DNA from: Tessaracoccus palaemonis
GTDB taxonomy: Bacteria; Actinomycetota; Actinomycetes; Propionibacteriales; Propionibacteriaceae
NCBI RefSeq assembly: GCF_019316905.1
Contig: NZ_CP079216.1
Span: 1,302,001 to 1,366,000, forward strand
Length of the DNA: 64,000 nucleotides
Direction: 5' to 3'
This document shows positions 43,555-52,455 of this stretch, in pieces. The first letter of the stretch is position 1. Every line of letters starts with the position of its first letter. The notes below the pieces were generated by a model, which ran no database searches, was not told where the DNA came from, and saw only the letters and a program-made list of their open reading frames with translations. Both the position numbers and the translations under genes were made by a program.

Positions 43555-46430
43555 GCGACGAGGCCATCCAGGACGCCCCCCGCAGGGGCCCGCTGCTGTG
43601 GACGGTGGTGATCGTCGGCCTCCTGGTGCTGCTGGCGGTGATCGCGTCCAGGGTCGCCACCGACTACCTGTGGTTCAGGAGCATCGACTTCGCCACGGTC
43701 TTCACAACGCGGCTGGCTGCCCAGATCGGGCTGCTCGTCGGGTTCGGCGCCCTGCTGTTCGCCGTGGTCTTCTTCAGCGCACGGATCGCGTACCGGCTGC
43801 GTCCGAAGGTGCGTCGGGCCAACCTCGACTCGGAGTTCCTCGTCCAGCTGCGCGACGTCCTCGACGAGCGCTCCGGCCTGCTGATGGCCGTGCCGGCGGC
43901 CCTGCTCGGCGTCCTCGGGGGCCTGTCGGCCCTCGGTATGACCGAGATCTTCCTTGCCTGGTGGAACCGCACTCCGTTCGGCAGGAGCGACCCGTACTTC
44001 GGGCTCGACGCCGGCTTCTACGTCTTCACGCTGCCGTGGCTGCAGTTCGTCGTCGGATACCTGATGTTCGCCTTCATCGCCGGCGGCATCTTCGCTCTGG
44101 GCGTCCACTTCATGACGGGCTCGCTCAACTCCGTCGCGCTGCGTCGGGTGGGCAACTCGCCCGTGAGCGTCGGTGCGCAGCGCCAGCTGTCGCTGATGCT
44201 GGGGATCGTCATGCTGCTGATCGGCGCCAACACCCTGCTGGACAGGGTCGCGTTGTCCGTCAGCGACAACACCCTGTTCACCGGTGTCAACTACGCCGAC
44301 GCGACAGCACGCATGCCCATCGGGCTGATCCTGGCCGCGATCTGCTTCATCTGCGCCGCGGCGTGCTTCTTCAACGTGTGGCGGGTCCGCTGGAGCGTGC
44401 CCGGCGCCTCCATCGCGCTGCTGATCGTCTCCACACTGCTGCTCAGCATGCTGTACCCCTTCCTGATCCAGAGCTTCGTGGTCGCCCCCGATGAGCCGGA
44501 CAAGGAGCGTGACTACATCTCGAGCAACATCGAGGCGACGCGCTTCGCGTTCGGCATCGACAAGGTCGAGATCGAGGACTACGAGGCGACGACCACCGTC
44601 AGCGCCGGCCAGCTCCGCGCCGACGCGGAGGCGCTGCCGGCCATCCGCCTGATCGACCCGACGATCGTGCCCCGCACATTCGAGCAGCTGCAGCAGGTCC
44701 GCGGCTACTACACGTTCCCCTCCACGCTCGACGTCGACCGCTACGTCATCGACGGAAGATCGACCGACTCGGTGGTGGCCGTCCGCGAGCTCGATCTGGG
44801 CTCCGTCGAGTCGGGCGACACCTGGAACAACCGCCGCACCGTGTACACGCACGGCTACGGCATGGTCGCGGCCTACGGCAACCAGCGCCAGGCCAACGGC
44901 GAGCCGGTGTTCTTCTCCGGGGGCATCCCGACGACCGGGCTGCTGCCCGAGCACGAACCCCGCATCTACTTCGGCGAGCGCACCGACTACTACGTCATCG
45001 TCGGAGCCCCCCAGGGACAGGATCCCGTCGAGCTCGACACCCCCTCAGGCGGCGAGGGACGCACGGAGTCGCTCTACACCTACACCGGATCCGGCGGGGT
45101 GCCGATCGGCAACTACCTCACGCGTGCCGCGTACGCCATCCGCTACGGGGACATCAACATGATGTTGAGCGACCGTGTGAACGCCGAGTCGCGCATCCTC
45201 GACAACCGGGTGCCGGTCGACCGGGTGAAGGCCGCCGCGCCGTGGCTGACGATCGACTCCGACCCCTTCCCGAGCGTCGTCGACGGGAAGATCGTGTGGA
45301 TCATCGACGCGTACACCACGACGCAGAACTATCCGAACTCCACGCGCCAGGACTGGACCACGGCGATCTCGGACTCGCGGACGTCGGCCGACAGCCTCCT
45401 GATCGGCCAGCAGGTCAACTACGTGCGCAACTCCGTCAAGGCGGTCGTCGACGCCTACGACGGCACCGTGACGCTGTACGAGTGGGACAGCGAGGACCCG
45501 ATCCTCAAGACGTGGGAGAAGGCCTACCCCGGCGTCGTGACCCCGAAGGACGAGATCCCCGCGTCGCTGCTGTCGCACCTGCGTTACCCGCAGGACCTGT
45601 TCAAGTCCCAGCGCGAGATGCTCGGCCGCTACCACACCACCAGCGCCCAGACCTGGTACTCGCAGTCGGACATCTGGCAGGTGCCCAACGATCCGGTCAA
45701 CGGGTCGGAGTCCGGCACCAAGGAGCCCCCGTACTTCCTGACCATCCGATGGCCGAATGACGAGGATCCGCACTTCGCGAACACGACGGTGTTCGTGCCG
45801 AAGGACCGGGAGAATCTGAGCGTCTACATGGCGGTCAATGCCGACGCGACGAGCAAGGACTACGGCCGGATGCGGGTGCTGAAGCTCTCCGACTCCGAGC
45901 AGATCGCCGGTCCGGGGCAGACGTACAACTTCATCTCGACCAACCCGACGGTGGCGGAGAAGCTGCTCCCGTTCAACCGCTCCGGGTCGAGCGCGACCGC
46001 CATCTACGGCAACCTGCTCACGCTGCCGGTGGGCGGCGGCCTGATGTACGTGCAGCCGATCTACACGCAGACGACGGCCACCACCGGTGCCTACCCGGCG
46101 CTACGGTTCATCGTCGTGCGCTTCGGCGAGGAGCTCGGCATCGGCGAGACCCTCCAGGAGGCTCTCGACCAGGTCTTCGAGGGCGACGCGGGGGCCGACA
46201 CCGGCGAGGACATGGCCGGTTCGACCGGCACGGGCGATGACACCGACACCGGCACCTCGGACGACGAGTCCGGCGACAAGTCCAGGGCCCGACAGCTCCT
46301 CGACGAGGCCGAGGCCTACTTCGTGAAGGCCGACGAGGCGCTCAAGGCGAGCGATCTCGCGGCATACCAGGAGGCCATGACGAACGCCGAGGAGAAGGTT
46401 GCCGAGGCCGCAAAGGCCCTCGACAACTGA
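43551..46430 (+). CDS. UPF0182 family integral membrane protein
   Basis: 959-aa protein of the COG1615/UPF0182 family, function unknown. The N-terminal ~320 residues hold about seven transmembrane helices (first LLWTVVIVGLLVLLAVIASR). The large extracytoplasmic part carries family blocks: VAPDEPDKERDYISSNIEAT, FTFPSTLDVDRY-like YYTFPSTLDVDRYVIDG, PWLTIDSDPFPSVVDGKIVWI, HLRYPQDLFKSQREMLGRYH. The end is an acidic Gly/Thr/Asp linker followed by a helical tail (ADEALKASDLAAYQEAM). ATGA-coupled to the PPA1309 gene; last gene of that operon. Confidence 0.92.
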   Translation: MSDEAIQDAPRRGPLLWTVVIVGLLVLLAVIASRVATDYLWFRSIDFATVFTTRLAAQIGLLVGFGALLFAVVFFSARIAYRLRPKVRRANLDSEFLVQLRDVLDERSGLLMAVPAALLGVLGGLSALGMTEIFLAWWNRTPFGRSDPYFGLDAGFYVFTLPWLQFVVGYLMFAFIAGGIFALGVHFMTGSLNSVALRRVGNSPVSVGAQRQLSLMLGIVMLLIGANTLLDRVALSVSDNTLFTGVNYADATARMPIGLILAAICFICAAACFFNVWRVRWSVPGASIALLIVSTLLLSMLYPFLIQSFVVAPDEPDKERDYISSNIEATRFAFGIDKVEIEDYEATTTVSAGQLRADAEALPAIRLIDPTIVPRTFEQLQQVRGYYTFPSTLDVDRYVIDGRSTDSVVAVRELDLGSVESGDTWNNRRTVYTHGYGMVAAYGNQRQANGEPVFFSGGIPTTGLLPEHEPRIYFGERTDYYVIVGAPQGQDPVELDTPSGGEGRTESLYTYTGSGGVPIGNYLTRAAYAIRYGDINMMLSDRVNAESRILDNRVPVDRVKAAAPWLTIDSDPFPSVVDGKIVWIIDAYTTTQNYPNSTRQDWTTAISDSRTSADSLLIGQQVNYVRNSVKAVVDAYDGTVTLYEWDSEDPILKTWEKAYPGVVTPKDEIPASLLSHLRYPQDLFKSQREMLGRYHTTSAQTWYSQSDIWQVPNDPVNGSESGTKEPPYFLTIRWPNDEDPHFANTTVFVPKDRENLSVYMAVNADATSKDYGRMRVLKLSDSEQIAGPGQTYNFISTNPTVAEKLLPFNRSGSSATAIYGNLLTLPVGGGLMYVQPIYTQTTATTGAYPALRFIVVRFGEELGIGETLQEALDQVFEGDAGADTGEDMAGSTGTGDDTDTGTSDDESGDKSRARQLLDEAEAYFVKADEALKASDLAAYQEAMTNAEEKVAEAAKALDN

Positions 46431-46439
46431 GCCGCCTCG

Positions 46440-47768
46440 TCAGCTCCAGCTCCGCAGGTCCACGACCTGCGGAGCAAGCCCGAGCCTGGCCAGGGCCGGC
46501 AGCAGGGAGTCCGCGTCGCCGTTGACGGCGATCGTGACCTGGTCAGGCGTGACGACGTCGCGCCACGCGGCGGTCGCCTCGCCGGGCGTGACACGGGCCA
46601 GCTGCGCGAAGTGTGCGTGCAGGTAGCCGGGTGCGAGCCCCGCCGCGGCGAGCGCTGACGCCTGGGCGACGATGTCCGACGACGTCTCGTTGGCGAGCGG
46701 GGCCACCGAGATCAGGTAGTTGCGGGCATCCGCGACCTCCTCGTCGGTCAGGGCCGCGACCAGCGCCAGGCCGTCGAGGAGCCGGGCGACCGAGTCGCCG
46801 GCGACCTCGGTGCGGACGCTGCCGCCGACCAGCAGCATGCCCTCGGCGACGCCGGGGGAGAAGCCGCCGCCGATGCCGTAGCTGTAGCCGAGGCGTTCGC
46901 GCAGCTCCAGGTTCAGCCGCGACGCGAAGGCTCCGGCCACCGCGTGCCCGGCGACGCGCAGCTGCGGCCAGCGGGGGTCGTCCCGGGTGGGGGTGCGCGT
47001 GGCGAGCGAGATGGTCGCCTGCACGGCGCCCGGCTGGTCGACGACCACCACCGACGGCGGCAGGGTCGGCGCCGGCGTCGGGCGGGGAGCCGGACCTGCC
47101 TGGCCCGACCAGGCCTCCAGCAGCGGGAACCACGCGTCGGGGGCCGTGGCTCCGGCGATCAGCAGCGTCGCGCCGGCCGGCCCGTAGTGCGCGCGGTGCC
47201 AGGCGCGGACGTCGGCGGGCGTGATCGTGAGCAGCGTCGAGGGTGTGCCGGTGGCGGGCCTTCCCTCGCGGTGGTCGCCGCCGAACAGCGCGGCGCGTAG
47301 CGCCATCCGGTTGGCGGCCTCGGGCGTGGCGACCTTCGAGTCGAACGCCGCGGTCAGGCCCTCCACGTGGTGGGCCACGTCGGCTTCGGCGTACTCCGGC
47401 TCGCGCAGCACCTCGAGGAACAGAGGCAGCACGCCGCCCAGCCGCGTCGAGGGCGCGACCCCGCCGAACGTCGTGTAGTGGTAGTGGGCTGCCCCGTGCA
47501 GCGTCGCCCCGCGGGCCTCCAGCAGTTCCCCGACGGCGCCGTCGGGGTGGGCGAGGGTGCCCTCGTCACTGGAGTTGAGGGCGACGGCGCCGACGCCCTC
47601 GGCGGTGGTCGGCTCGTCGGCGAGCGACGCGGGCAGCACGAGGTCGAAGGACGAGATGTGCTGGCCGGGCATGGGGAAGTACCACACGTCCAGTCCGTTG
47701 CCGAGCCGGGTGACGTGGGGGACCGGGAACTCCCAGGTCCGGGAGTGCGTGACGGCGGGGCGGTTCAT
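46440..47768 (-). CDS. M16 family peptidase-like protein, catalytically inactive partner
   Basis: 442-aa inverzincin-fold protein. The zinc site HxxEH is missing: the matching segment after the first strand reads ALNSSDEGTLAHP. The C-terminal M16 Arg/Tyr segment is kept (ELRERLGYSYGIGGGFSPG), as in the inactive beta-type subunits of mitochondrial processing peptidase and bacterial paired M16 proteins. ATG overlaps the stop of the active M16 gene (ATGA type, 47765-47768), so the two are co-translated and likely form a heterodimer in the cytoplasm. Confidence 0.88.
   Translation of the reverse strand: MNRPAVTHSRTWEFPVPHVTRLGNGLDVWYFPMPGQHISSFDLVLPASLADEPTTAEGVGAVALNSSDEGTLAHPDGAVGELLEARGATLHGAAHYHYTTFGGVAPSTRLGGVLPLFLEVLREPEYAEADVAHHVEGLTAAFDSKVATPEAANRMALRAALFGGDHREGRPATGTPSTLLTITPADVRAWHRAHYGPAGATLLIAGATAPDAWFPLLEAWSGQAGPAPRPTPAPTLPPSVVVVDQPGAVQATISLATRTPTRDDPRWPQLRVAGHAVAGAFASRLNLELRERLGYSYGIGGGFSPGVAEGMLLVGGSVRTEVAGDSVARLLDGLALVAALTDEEVADARNYLISVAPLANETSSDIVAQASALAAAGLAPGYLHAHFAQLARVTPGEATAAWRDVVTPDQVTIAVNGDADSLLPALARLGLAPQVVDLRSWS
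46449..46475. terminator. 12-bp perfect hairpin inside the M16 gene's 3' end
   Basis: GCTCCGCAGGTC (46449-46460), loop CAC (46461-46463), GACCTGCGGAGC (46464-46475). It sits 19 bases after the UPF0182 stop and within the last codons of the convergent M16 gene, whose C-terminus it encodes. Confidence 0.65.
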
Positions 47769-49039
47769 CGGGCGTCCTCGGCGAGGTAGTGGAGCTGGTG
47801 TGCGTCATCGGCCCGCAGCCAGCGCGCGGCGGCGATGCGGACATCGTCGGGGGTGAGCGAGAGCACGTCCCCGAGGTGGGAGTTCAGCGCCTCCGGTGTG
47901 CCGCGCAGCTGCCAGGACTCGTTGATGGCGTCGGCGCGGCCGCTGGTGGTGGCCAGCTCCCAGAGCCAGTCGCGCTCGTACTGGGCCTGCGCGCGCTCGA
48001 GTTCAGCGCCCGTCGGGCCGTCCTCCGCGAAGCGGGCGACCTGCTGCAGGATGGACTCCGCGAGCGCGGGGGAGCTGGTGTCGTAGGTGGGCCGACCCAG
48101 CACGGTGCCGATGGACGGCGCGCTGCGGTGGCCGAGGATGGCGCCGTGCACCTCGTGGGCGAGGTCGCCGGAGCGGACCAGCGAGCGGTGCAGCCGCGAC
48201 GTGGAACCGTCGGCGAGGATCGCCAGCGCGAGATCGAGGGCGGGCAGCTCCCGGTGTGTCGCGGGCGGCAGCGCCCACGACAGGTAGGTGAGGGTGTGGG
48301 GCACCCGGCGCAGCACCGTGGTGCTCTGCGGGTCGACGAGACCCGAGTGCGGCTGCTGGGCCCGGTGCCGCTTCTCGACGGCGGGGAGGCCGCCGAGGAA
48401 GCGGTCGGCCAGCGTGAACCCCTCGTCGGGGCTGACGGGGCCGCACAGCACCAGCCGCACGTTCGACGCCCCGTACCAGGAGTCGAAGAATCCGGACACG
48501 TCGCCGAGCGAGGCGTCGTCGAGGTCCTGCATGGAGCCGATCGTCAGGTGACCGTAGGGGTGGTCGTCGGTGAAGTGCTGCGCGACGAGGAGCTCGAGCA
48601 GGTCGCCGTAGGGCTGGTTGTCGTAGCGCTGGCGCTTCTCCTCCTTCACGACCTGGCGTTGCGCCTCGAAGTTCTCGGGCGTGATGGCGAGGCTCGCGAA
48701 GCGGTCGGCCTCCAGCCACAGCGCGAGGTCGAGGCCACCGCGGGGGACGGTCTCGAAGTAGTTGGTCCGGTCGCTGGAGGTGGTGGCGTTCACGGTTCCA
48801 CCCATGGCCTCGATCGTCGCCATGTGCTCGCCGGAGCCGACCTCCGACGACCCCTGGAACATCAGATGCTCGAACAGGTGGGCGAAGCCGGTGCGACCCG
48901 CCGCCTCATCGGCCGATCCCACCTCGACCCACAGGTTGACCGCGACGCCCGGCGCGTCCGCATCCGGGGCGACCGTCACCTGGAGGCCGTTGTCGAGGGT
49001 CGTGGTGGCCAGCTCGTAGCCTGGCAGGGGCTGGGTCAT
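47765..49039 (-). CDS. M16 family zinc metallopeptidase, active subunit
   Basis: 424-aa peptidase with the M16 zinc site HLFEH at residues 54-58 and the third ligand in the EEKRQRYDN helix about 75 residues later. Following blocks: NATTSSDRTNYFETVP, HPYGHLTIGSMQDLDDASL, FFDSWYGASNVRLVLCGPV. No signal peptide. Pairs with the inactive M16 protein downstream. A minus-strand TAGTCT (49052-49047) lies 7 bases before the ATG with no ribosome site, predicting a leaderless mRNA. Confidence 0.92.
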   Translation of the reverse strand: MTQPLPGYELATTTLDNGLQVTVAPDADAPGVAVNLWVEVGSADEAAGRTGFAHLFEHLMFQGSSEVGSGEHMATIEAMGGTVNATTSSDRTNYFETVPRGGLDLALWLEADRFASLAITPENFEAQRQVVKEEKRQRYDNQPYGDLLELLVAQHFTDDHPYGHLTIGSMQDLDDASLGDVSGFFDSWYGASNVRLVLCGPVSPDEGFTLADRFLGGLPAVEKRHRAQQPHSGLVDPQSTTVLRRVPHTLTYLSWALPPATHRELPALDLALAILADGSTSRLHRSLVRSGDLAHEVHGAILGHRSAPSIGTVLGRPTYDTSSPALAESILQQVARFAEDGPTGAELERAQAQYERDWLWELATTSGRADAINESWQLRGTPEALNSHLGDVLSLTPDDVRIAAARWLRADDAHQLHYLAEDAR

Positions 49040-49046
49040 GGGCGCG

Positions 49047-49052
49047 AGACTA
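49047..49052 (-). promoter_or_regulatory. -10 element of the M16 pair (leaderless)
   Basis: Minus-strand TAGTCT, 7 bases before the ATG at 49039. Confidence 0.45.
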
Positions 49053-49091
49053 TCGGGTTTAGTCGGCGTGCGCCCGTCTCCCGGGCCGGGG

Positions 49092-49097
49092 TAGCGT
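49092..49097 (+). promoter_or_regulatory. -10 element of the aldo/keto reductase gene (leaderless)
   Basis: TAGCGT, 7 bases before ATG 49105, no Shine-Dalgarno between. Confidence 0.4.
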
Positions 49098-49104
49098 GGT
49101 GCCC

Positions 49105-50109
49105 ATGAAGTATCGCTACCTCGGCAATTCCGGACTCAAGATCACCGAGATCACCTACGGCAACTGGCTCACCCACGGCTCCCAGGTGGAGAACGAGACG
49201 GCGAAGAAGTGCGTCCGAGCGGCCCTCGACGCCGGCATCACCAGCTTCGACACGGCCGACGTGTACGCCAACACCGCCGCGGAGTCGGTGCTGGGCGAGG
49301 CGCTGGCGGGCGAGCGACGCGAATCGCTGGAGATCTTCACCAAGGTCTACTGGCCCGTCGGCCCCAAGGGCCCCAACGACACCGGCCTGTCGCGCAAGCA
49401 CATCATGGAGTCGATCAACGGCTCGTTGAAGCGGCTCGGCACCGACTATGTGGACCTCTACCAGGCGCACCGTTACGACGTCGAGACGCCGCTCGAGGAG
49501 ACGATGACGGCGTTCGCCGACATCGTCCGCCAGGGCAAGGCCCTGTACATCGGCGTCAGCGAGTGGACCGCCGAGCAGATCCATGCGGGCGCCGCGCTGG
49601 CGCGCGAGCTGAAGATCCCGTTCGTCTCGAACCAGCCGCAGTACTCCATGCTCTGGCGCGTGATCGAGGACAAGGTCGTGCCCGCCTCCCGCGAGGAGGG
49701 CATGTCGCAGATCGTCTGGTCGCCCGTCGCGCAGGGCGTGCTGACCGGCAAGTACCTGCCCGGGCAGGCCGCCCCCGCCGGCTCGCGCGCCACCGACACC
49801 AAGGGCGGCGCCGGCATGATCTCCCGCTTCATGAACGACGACGTGCTCACCCGCGTGCAGAAGCTGAAGCCCGTCGCCGACGAGCTGGACCTGACCATGG
49901 CCCAGCTGGCCGTCGCCTGGGTCCTCCAGAACGACAACCTGGCCGCCGCGATCATCGGCGCCTCGCGCCCGGAGCAGATCGCCGAGAACGTGAAGGCCAG
50001 CGGCGTCGTCATCCCCGCCGAGCTGATGGCCCGCATCGACGAGGCCCTCGGCGACGTCGTCGAGCGCGACCCGTCGCTCACCCGCGCGCTGGAGACCCGC
50101 CCGGCCTGA
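49105..50109 (+). CDS. Aldo/keto reductase, voltage-gated K+ channel beta-subunit-like
   Basis: 334-aa NADPH-dependent (beta/alpha)8 oxidoreductase of the AKR6/Kv-beta-like group. Catalytic tetrad: Asp and Tyr in SFDTADVYANTAAE, Lys in IFTKVYWPVG, His in LYQAHRYD. The cofactor loop is IIGASRPEQIAENVKA. Substrate unknown; likely general aldehyde or methylglyoxal reduction. ATG at 49105 chosen over the GTG at 49096 because MKYRYLGNSGLKITEI is the standard N-terminus and the leaderless -10 lies 7 bases before it. Followed by its own terminator. Confidence 0.92.
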   Translation: MKYRYLGNSGLKITEITYGNWLTHGSQVENETAKKCVRAALDAGITSFDTADVYANTAAESVLGEALAGERRESLEIFTKVYWPVGPKGPNDTGLSRKHIMESINGSLKRLGTDYVDLYQAHRYDVETPLEETMTAFADIVRQGKALYIGVSEWTAEQIHAGAALARELKIPFVSNQPQYSMLWRVIEDKVVPASREEGMSQIVWSPVAQGVLTGKYLPGQAAPAGSRATDTKGGAGMISRFMNDDVLTRVQKLKPVADELDLTMAQLAVAWVLQNDNLAAAIIGASRPEQIAENVKASGVVIPAELMARIDEALGDVVERDPSLTRALETRPA

Positions 50110-50133
50110 CACTCAGGCCCTCCCACCTCACAC

Positions 50134-50160
50134 GGCGCCGCCCCTCACCGGGGCGGCGCC
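50134..50160 (+). terminator. Hairpin terminator after the aldo/keto reductase gene
   Basis: Perfect 11-bp stem: GGCGCCGCCCC (50134-50144), loop TCACC, GGGGCGGCGCC (50150-50160). It separates the gene from the iron-uptake operon. Confidence 0.8.
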
Positions 50161-50196
50161 GCTTCGCTGCCTGGGCCCGGTCGCCGTGAGACTCAT

Positions 50197-50256
50197 TTGC
50201 GCAGGGAGAGGGTGACGAGTAGGTTCCCTTTTTAGGAAGGTAAGCCTTGGCTAATT
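50197..50256 (+). promoter_or_regulatory. efeUOB promoter with DtxR/IdeR-like iron box
   Basis: TTGCGC (50197-50202) and TTAGGT/TAGGTT (about 50220-50226) form a promoter with 17-18 base spacing. Right behind it, at about 50236-50255, AAGGTAAGCCTTGGCTAA matches roughly 13 of 19 positions of the IdeR consensus TTAGGTWAGSCTAACCTAA. Binding there by an iron-loaded DtxR/IdeR would block the start region, so expression should rise under iron limitation. Confidence 0.6.
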
Positions 50257-50271
50257 GAGGGAGGGGTGCCG

Positions 50272-51165
50272 GTGTTCGTCGCCACGTTCCTGATCGGCCT
50301 GCGCGAGGGCCTCGAGGCTTCGCTGATCATCGGCATCCTGCTGGCCTACGTGACAAGGGCCGGTCGCCCGGATCTGCGTGGCCGCATCTGGTGGGGCGTG
50401 GGGATCGCCGTCGCGGTGGCACTCGTGCTCGGCGCCGTGCTGACCTTCGGCCGCTACGGGTTGAGCTTCGAGGGACAGGAGTTGCTCGGAGGCTCACTGT
50501 CGATGCTGGCCGTCGCGATGGTCACCGGCATGGTCTTCTGGATGATGAAGGCCGGCCGGACCATGAAGAAGGACCTCGAGGCCGACGCCGGGCGGGCGAT
50601 GATCACAGGGTCCGGCGCCGCGATCTTCTGGCTCGCGCTGGTCACTGTCGGCCGCGAGGGGCTCGAGACCACGCTGATGCTGTGGGGCTGGGCTGTCACG
50701 CCCGTCGCGCTGCTCGGGGCGGTCGTCGGCATCCTCGTCGCGGTGGGCCTCGGCGTCGCGCTGAGCCGGGGGATGCTGCGCATAAACCTCGGGCGCTTCT
50801 TCACCGTGACCGGCGCCCTCCTCGTGGTGCTGGCGGCCGGCATCCTCGCCTACGCCGTCCACGATCTCCAGGAGGCCCGGTTCCTGCCCGGCCCCTTCTC
50901 GGGCGCGCCGATCACCCCGACCGACGCGACGACCGGCGACGTGCTCGTCGGATTCACCACCTCGCCCTTCTGGGCCGCCGCCTACCCCTTCGGCTGGGCG
51001 TTCGACCTGGAGGACGTCATCGACCCCGCCGGCCTCCTGGCCGGCGTCCTCAAGGGCACCGTCGGCTTCACGCCGCTGATGTCCTGGCTCGAGGTCACCG
51101 CCTGGGCGCTGTACCTCGCCCTCGTCGTCCCCGCCTTCGTCCGACGGACCCGCGCCGTCCACTGA
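50272..51165 (+). CDS. efeU: Ferrous iron permease EfeU (FTR1 family)
   Basis: 297-aa membrane permease with about seven transmembrane helices. The two REGLE iron-transfer motifs are present: FLIGLREGLEASLIIGIL near the N-terminus and TVGREGLETTLMLWGW in the middle. It moves oxidised iron from EfeO/EfeB across the membrane. GTG at 50272 is preferred over the in-frame GTG at 50266, because GGAGG is then about 7 bases upstream instead of 1. First gene of the efeUOB operon; efeO starts 16 bases downstream behind GAGGAGGAA. Confidence 0.93.
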   Translation: MFVATFLIGLREGLEASLIIGILLAYVTRAGRPDLRGRIWWGVGIAVAVALVLGAVLTFGRYGLSFEGQELLGGSLSMLAVAMVTGMVFWMMKAGRTMKKDLEADAGRAMITGSGAAIFWLALVTVGREGLETTLMLWGWAVTPVALLGAVVGILVAVGLGVALSRGMLRINLGRFFTVTGALLVVLAAGILAYAVHDLQEARFLPGPFSGAPITPTDATTGDVLVGFTTSPFWAAAYPFGWAFDLEDVIDPAGLLAGVLKGTVGFTPLMSWLEVTAWALYLALVVPAFVRRTRAVH

Positions 51166-51181
51166 TCCCTGAGGAGGAACC

Positions 51182-52453
51182 ATGGCCACGTCATGGACCG
51201 TACTGTCCACCACCCTGCTGGCCGGGGCCGCCGTCGCGCTCACCGGCTGCGTCGAGAATCAACCGGCCGCCGACGGGACGACTGCCGCCGAGGTGATCGC
51301 GGTGACGTCCACCGACGACGCGTGCGAGGTCTCGCAGGCGACGCACGCCAGCGGCGCCACGAGCTTCTCCATCACCAACTCCGGTGACCAGATCACCGAG
51401 TTCTACGTGCTGGCCGACGACCACCTGCGCATCGTCTCGGAGCGGGAGAACATCGCGCCGGGGCAGGAGGCCAGCCTCACCGTCACGCTGCAGCCCGGCA
51501 CCTACTACACGGCGTGCAAGCCCGGCATGCGGGGCGCCAACGTCGGCGAGGCCGAGTTCACGGTCACGGGCGACGAGGTCGAGCTGAGTGGCGAGGACCA
51601 GGAGCTGTTCGATCAGGCGGTCGCCGACTACATCAACTTCGTCAAGGACCAGGTGGCCGAGCTGCAGCCGCAGGCGGAGAAGTTCGTCGACGCGTATGTC
51701 GGGGGCGACGACGACACCGCGCGCGAGCTGTACGCGCAGGTCCGCGTGCCCTACGAGCGCATCGAGCCGGTCGCCGAGACGCTCGGCGTGCTGGATCCGC
51801 GCATCGACTACCGCGAGATCGACTACCTGGCCGAGGCCGACCTTCTCGAGCAGGACGACCCGACGTTCACGCAGTGGCTCGGGTTCCACCGCATCGAGAA
51901 GGACCTGTGGCCGCCGGCGGACGGCGACCTGCAGCCCGACGGCAGCTCGGCGCTGGAGGGCTGGGAGCCGTCGGACGACGCGACCCGCAAGGAGCTCGGC
52001 GACACCCTGGTCGCGGACGTCGACAAGCTGTACGACGCCGTGCACGACCCGGACTTCATCGCCGACCAGCAGATCACCATCGCCACCGTGTCGAACGGCG
52101 CGATGGGTCTGCTGGAGGAGATCGCCGTCGGCAAGGTCACGGGCGAGGAGAACTGGTGGAGCCACAAGGACCTGTGGGACTTCCAGGCCAACCTCGAGGG
52201 CTCGAGGATCGCCTTCGACCTCGTCGCGCCCATCGCCGAGCGCAAGGGCGACGAGGGCAAGGAGCTCGTGTCGGAGATCTCGGACGCCTACGCGGCACTC
52301 GAGACGGAGCTGGCCACGTACGGCAGCCTCGACGAGGGCTTCGTCAGTTACGACACGGTCGACGACGCGGGCCGCAAGGAGCTCACGGCCAAGCTGGACG
52401 CCGTCCGGGAGCCGCTGAGCCGGCTCACCAACGCGGTCCTCGGGATCTCCTGA
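51182..52453 (+). CDS. efeO: Iron-uptake lipoprotein EfeO (cupredoxin and M75/imelysin domains)
   Basis: 423-aa exported iron-binding component. The N-terminus is a lipoprotein signal: hydrophobic core then ALTGC, with Cys22 the likely lipidated residue. Residues ~35-125 are the cupredoxin-like domain with DDACEVSQ and the metal-site region YYTACKPGMRGANVG. Residues ~135-415 are the M75 four-helix domain with the HxxE motif GFHRIEKDLWPP. In the Efe system it delivers iron to EfeU. Full-length form, not the short cupredoxin-free type. Confidence 0.93.
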   Translation: MATSWTVLSTTLLAGAAVALTGCVENQPAADGTTAAEVIAVTSTDDACEVSQATHASGATSFSITNSGDQITEFYVLADDHLRIVSERENIAPGQEASLTVTLQPGTYYTACKPGMRGANVGEAEFTVTGDEVELSGEDQELFDQAVADYINFVKDQVAELQPQAEKFVDAYVGGDDDTARELYAQVRVPYERIEPVAETLGVLDPRIDYREIDYLAEADLLEQDDPTFTQWLGFHRIEKDLWPPADGDLQPDGSSALEGWEPSDDATRKELGDTLVADVDKLYDAVHDPDFIADQQITIATVSNGAMGLLEEIAVGKVTGEENWWSHKDLWDFQANLEGSRIAFDLVAPIAERKGDEGKELVSEISDAYAALETELATYGSLDEGFVSYDTVDDAGRKELTAKLDAVREPLSRLTNAVLGIS

Positions 52454-52455
52454 CG

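Noticed and set aside
50266-50271. GTG 50266 as efeU start
   Set aside because: It lies only about 1 base after GGAGG; GTG 50272 has normal spacing and gives the usual N-terminus.
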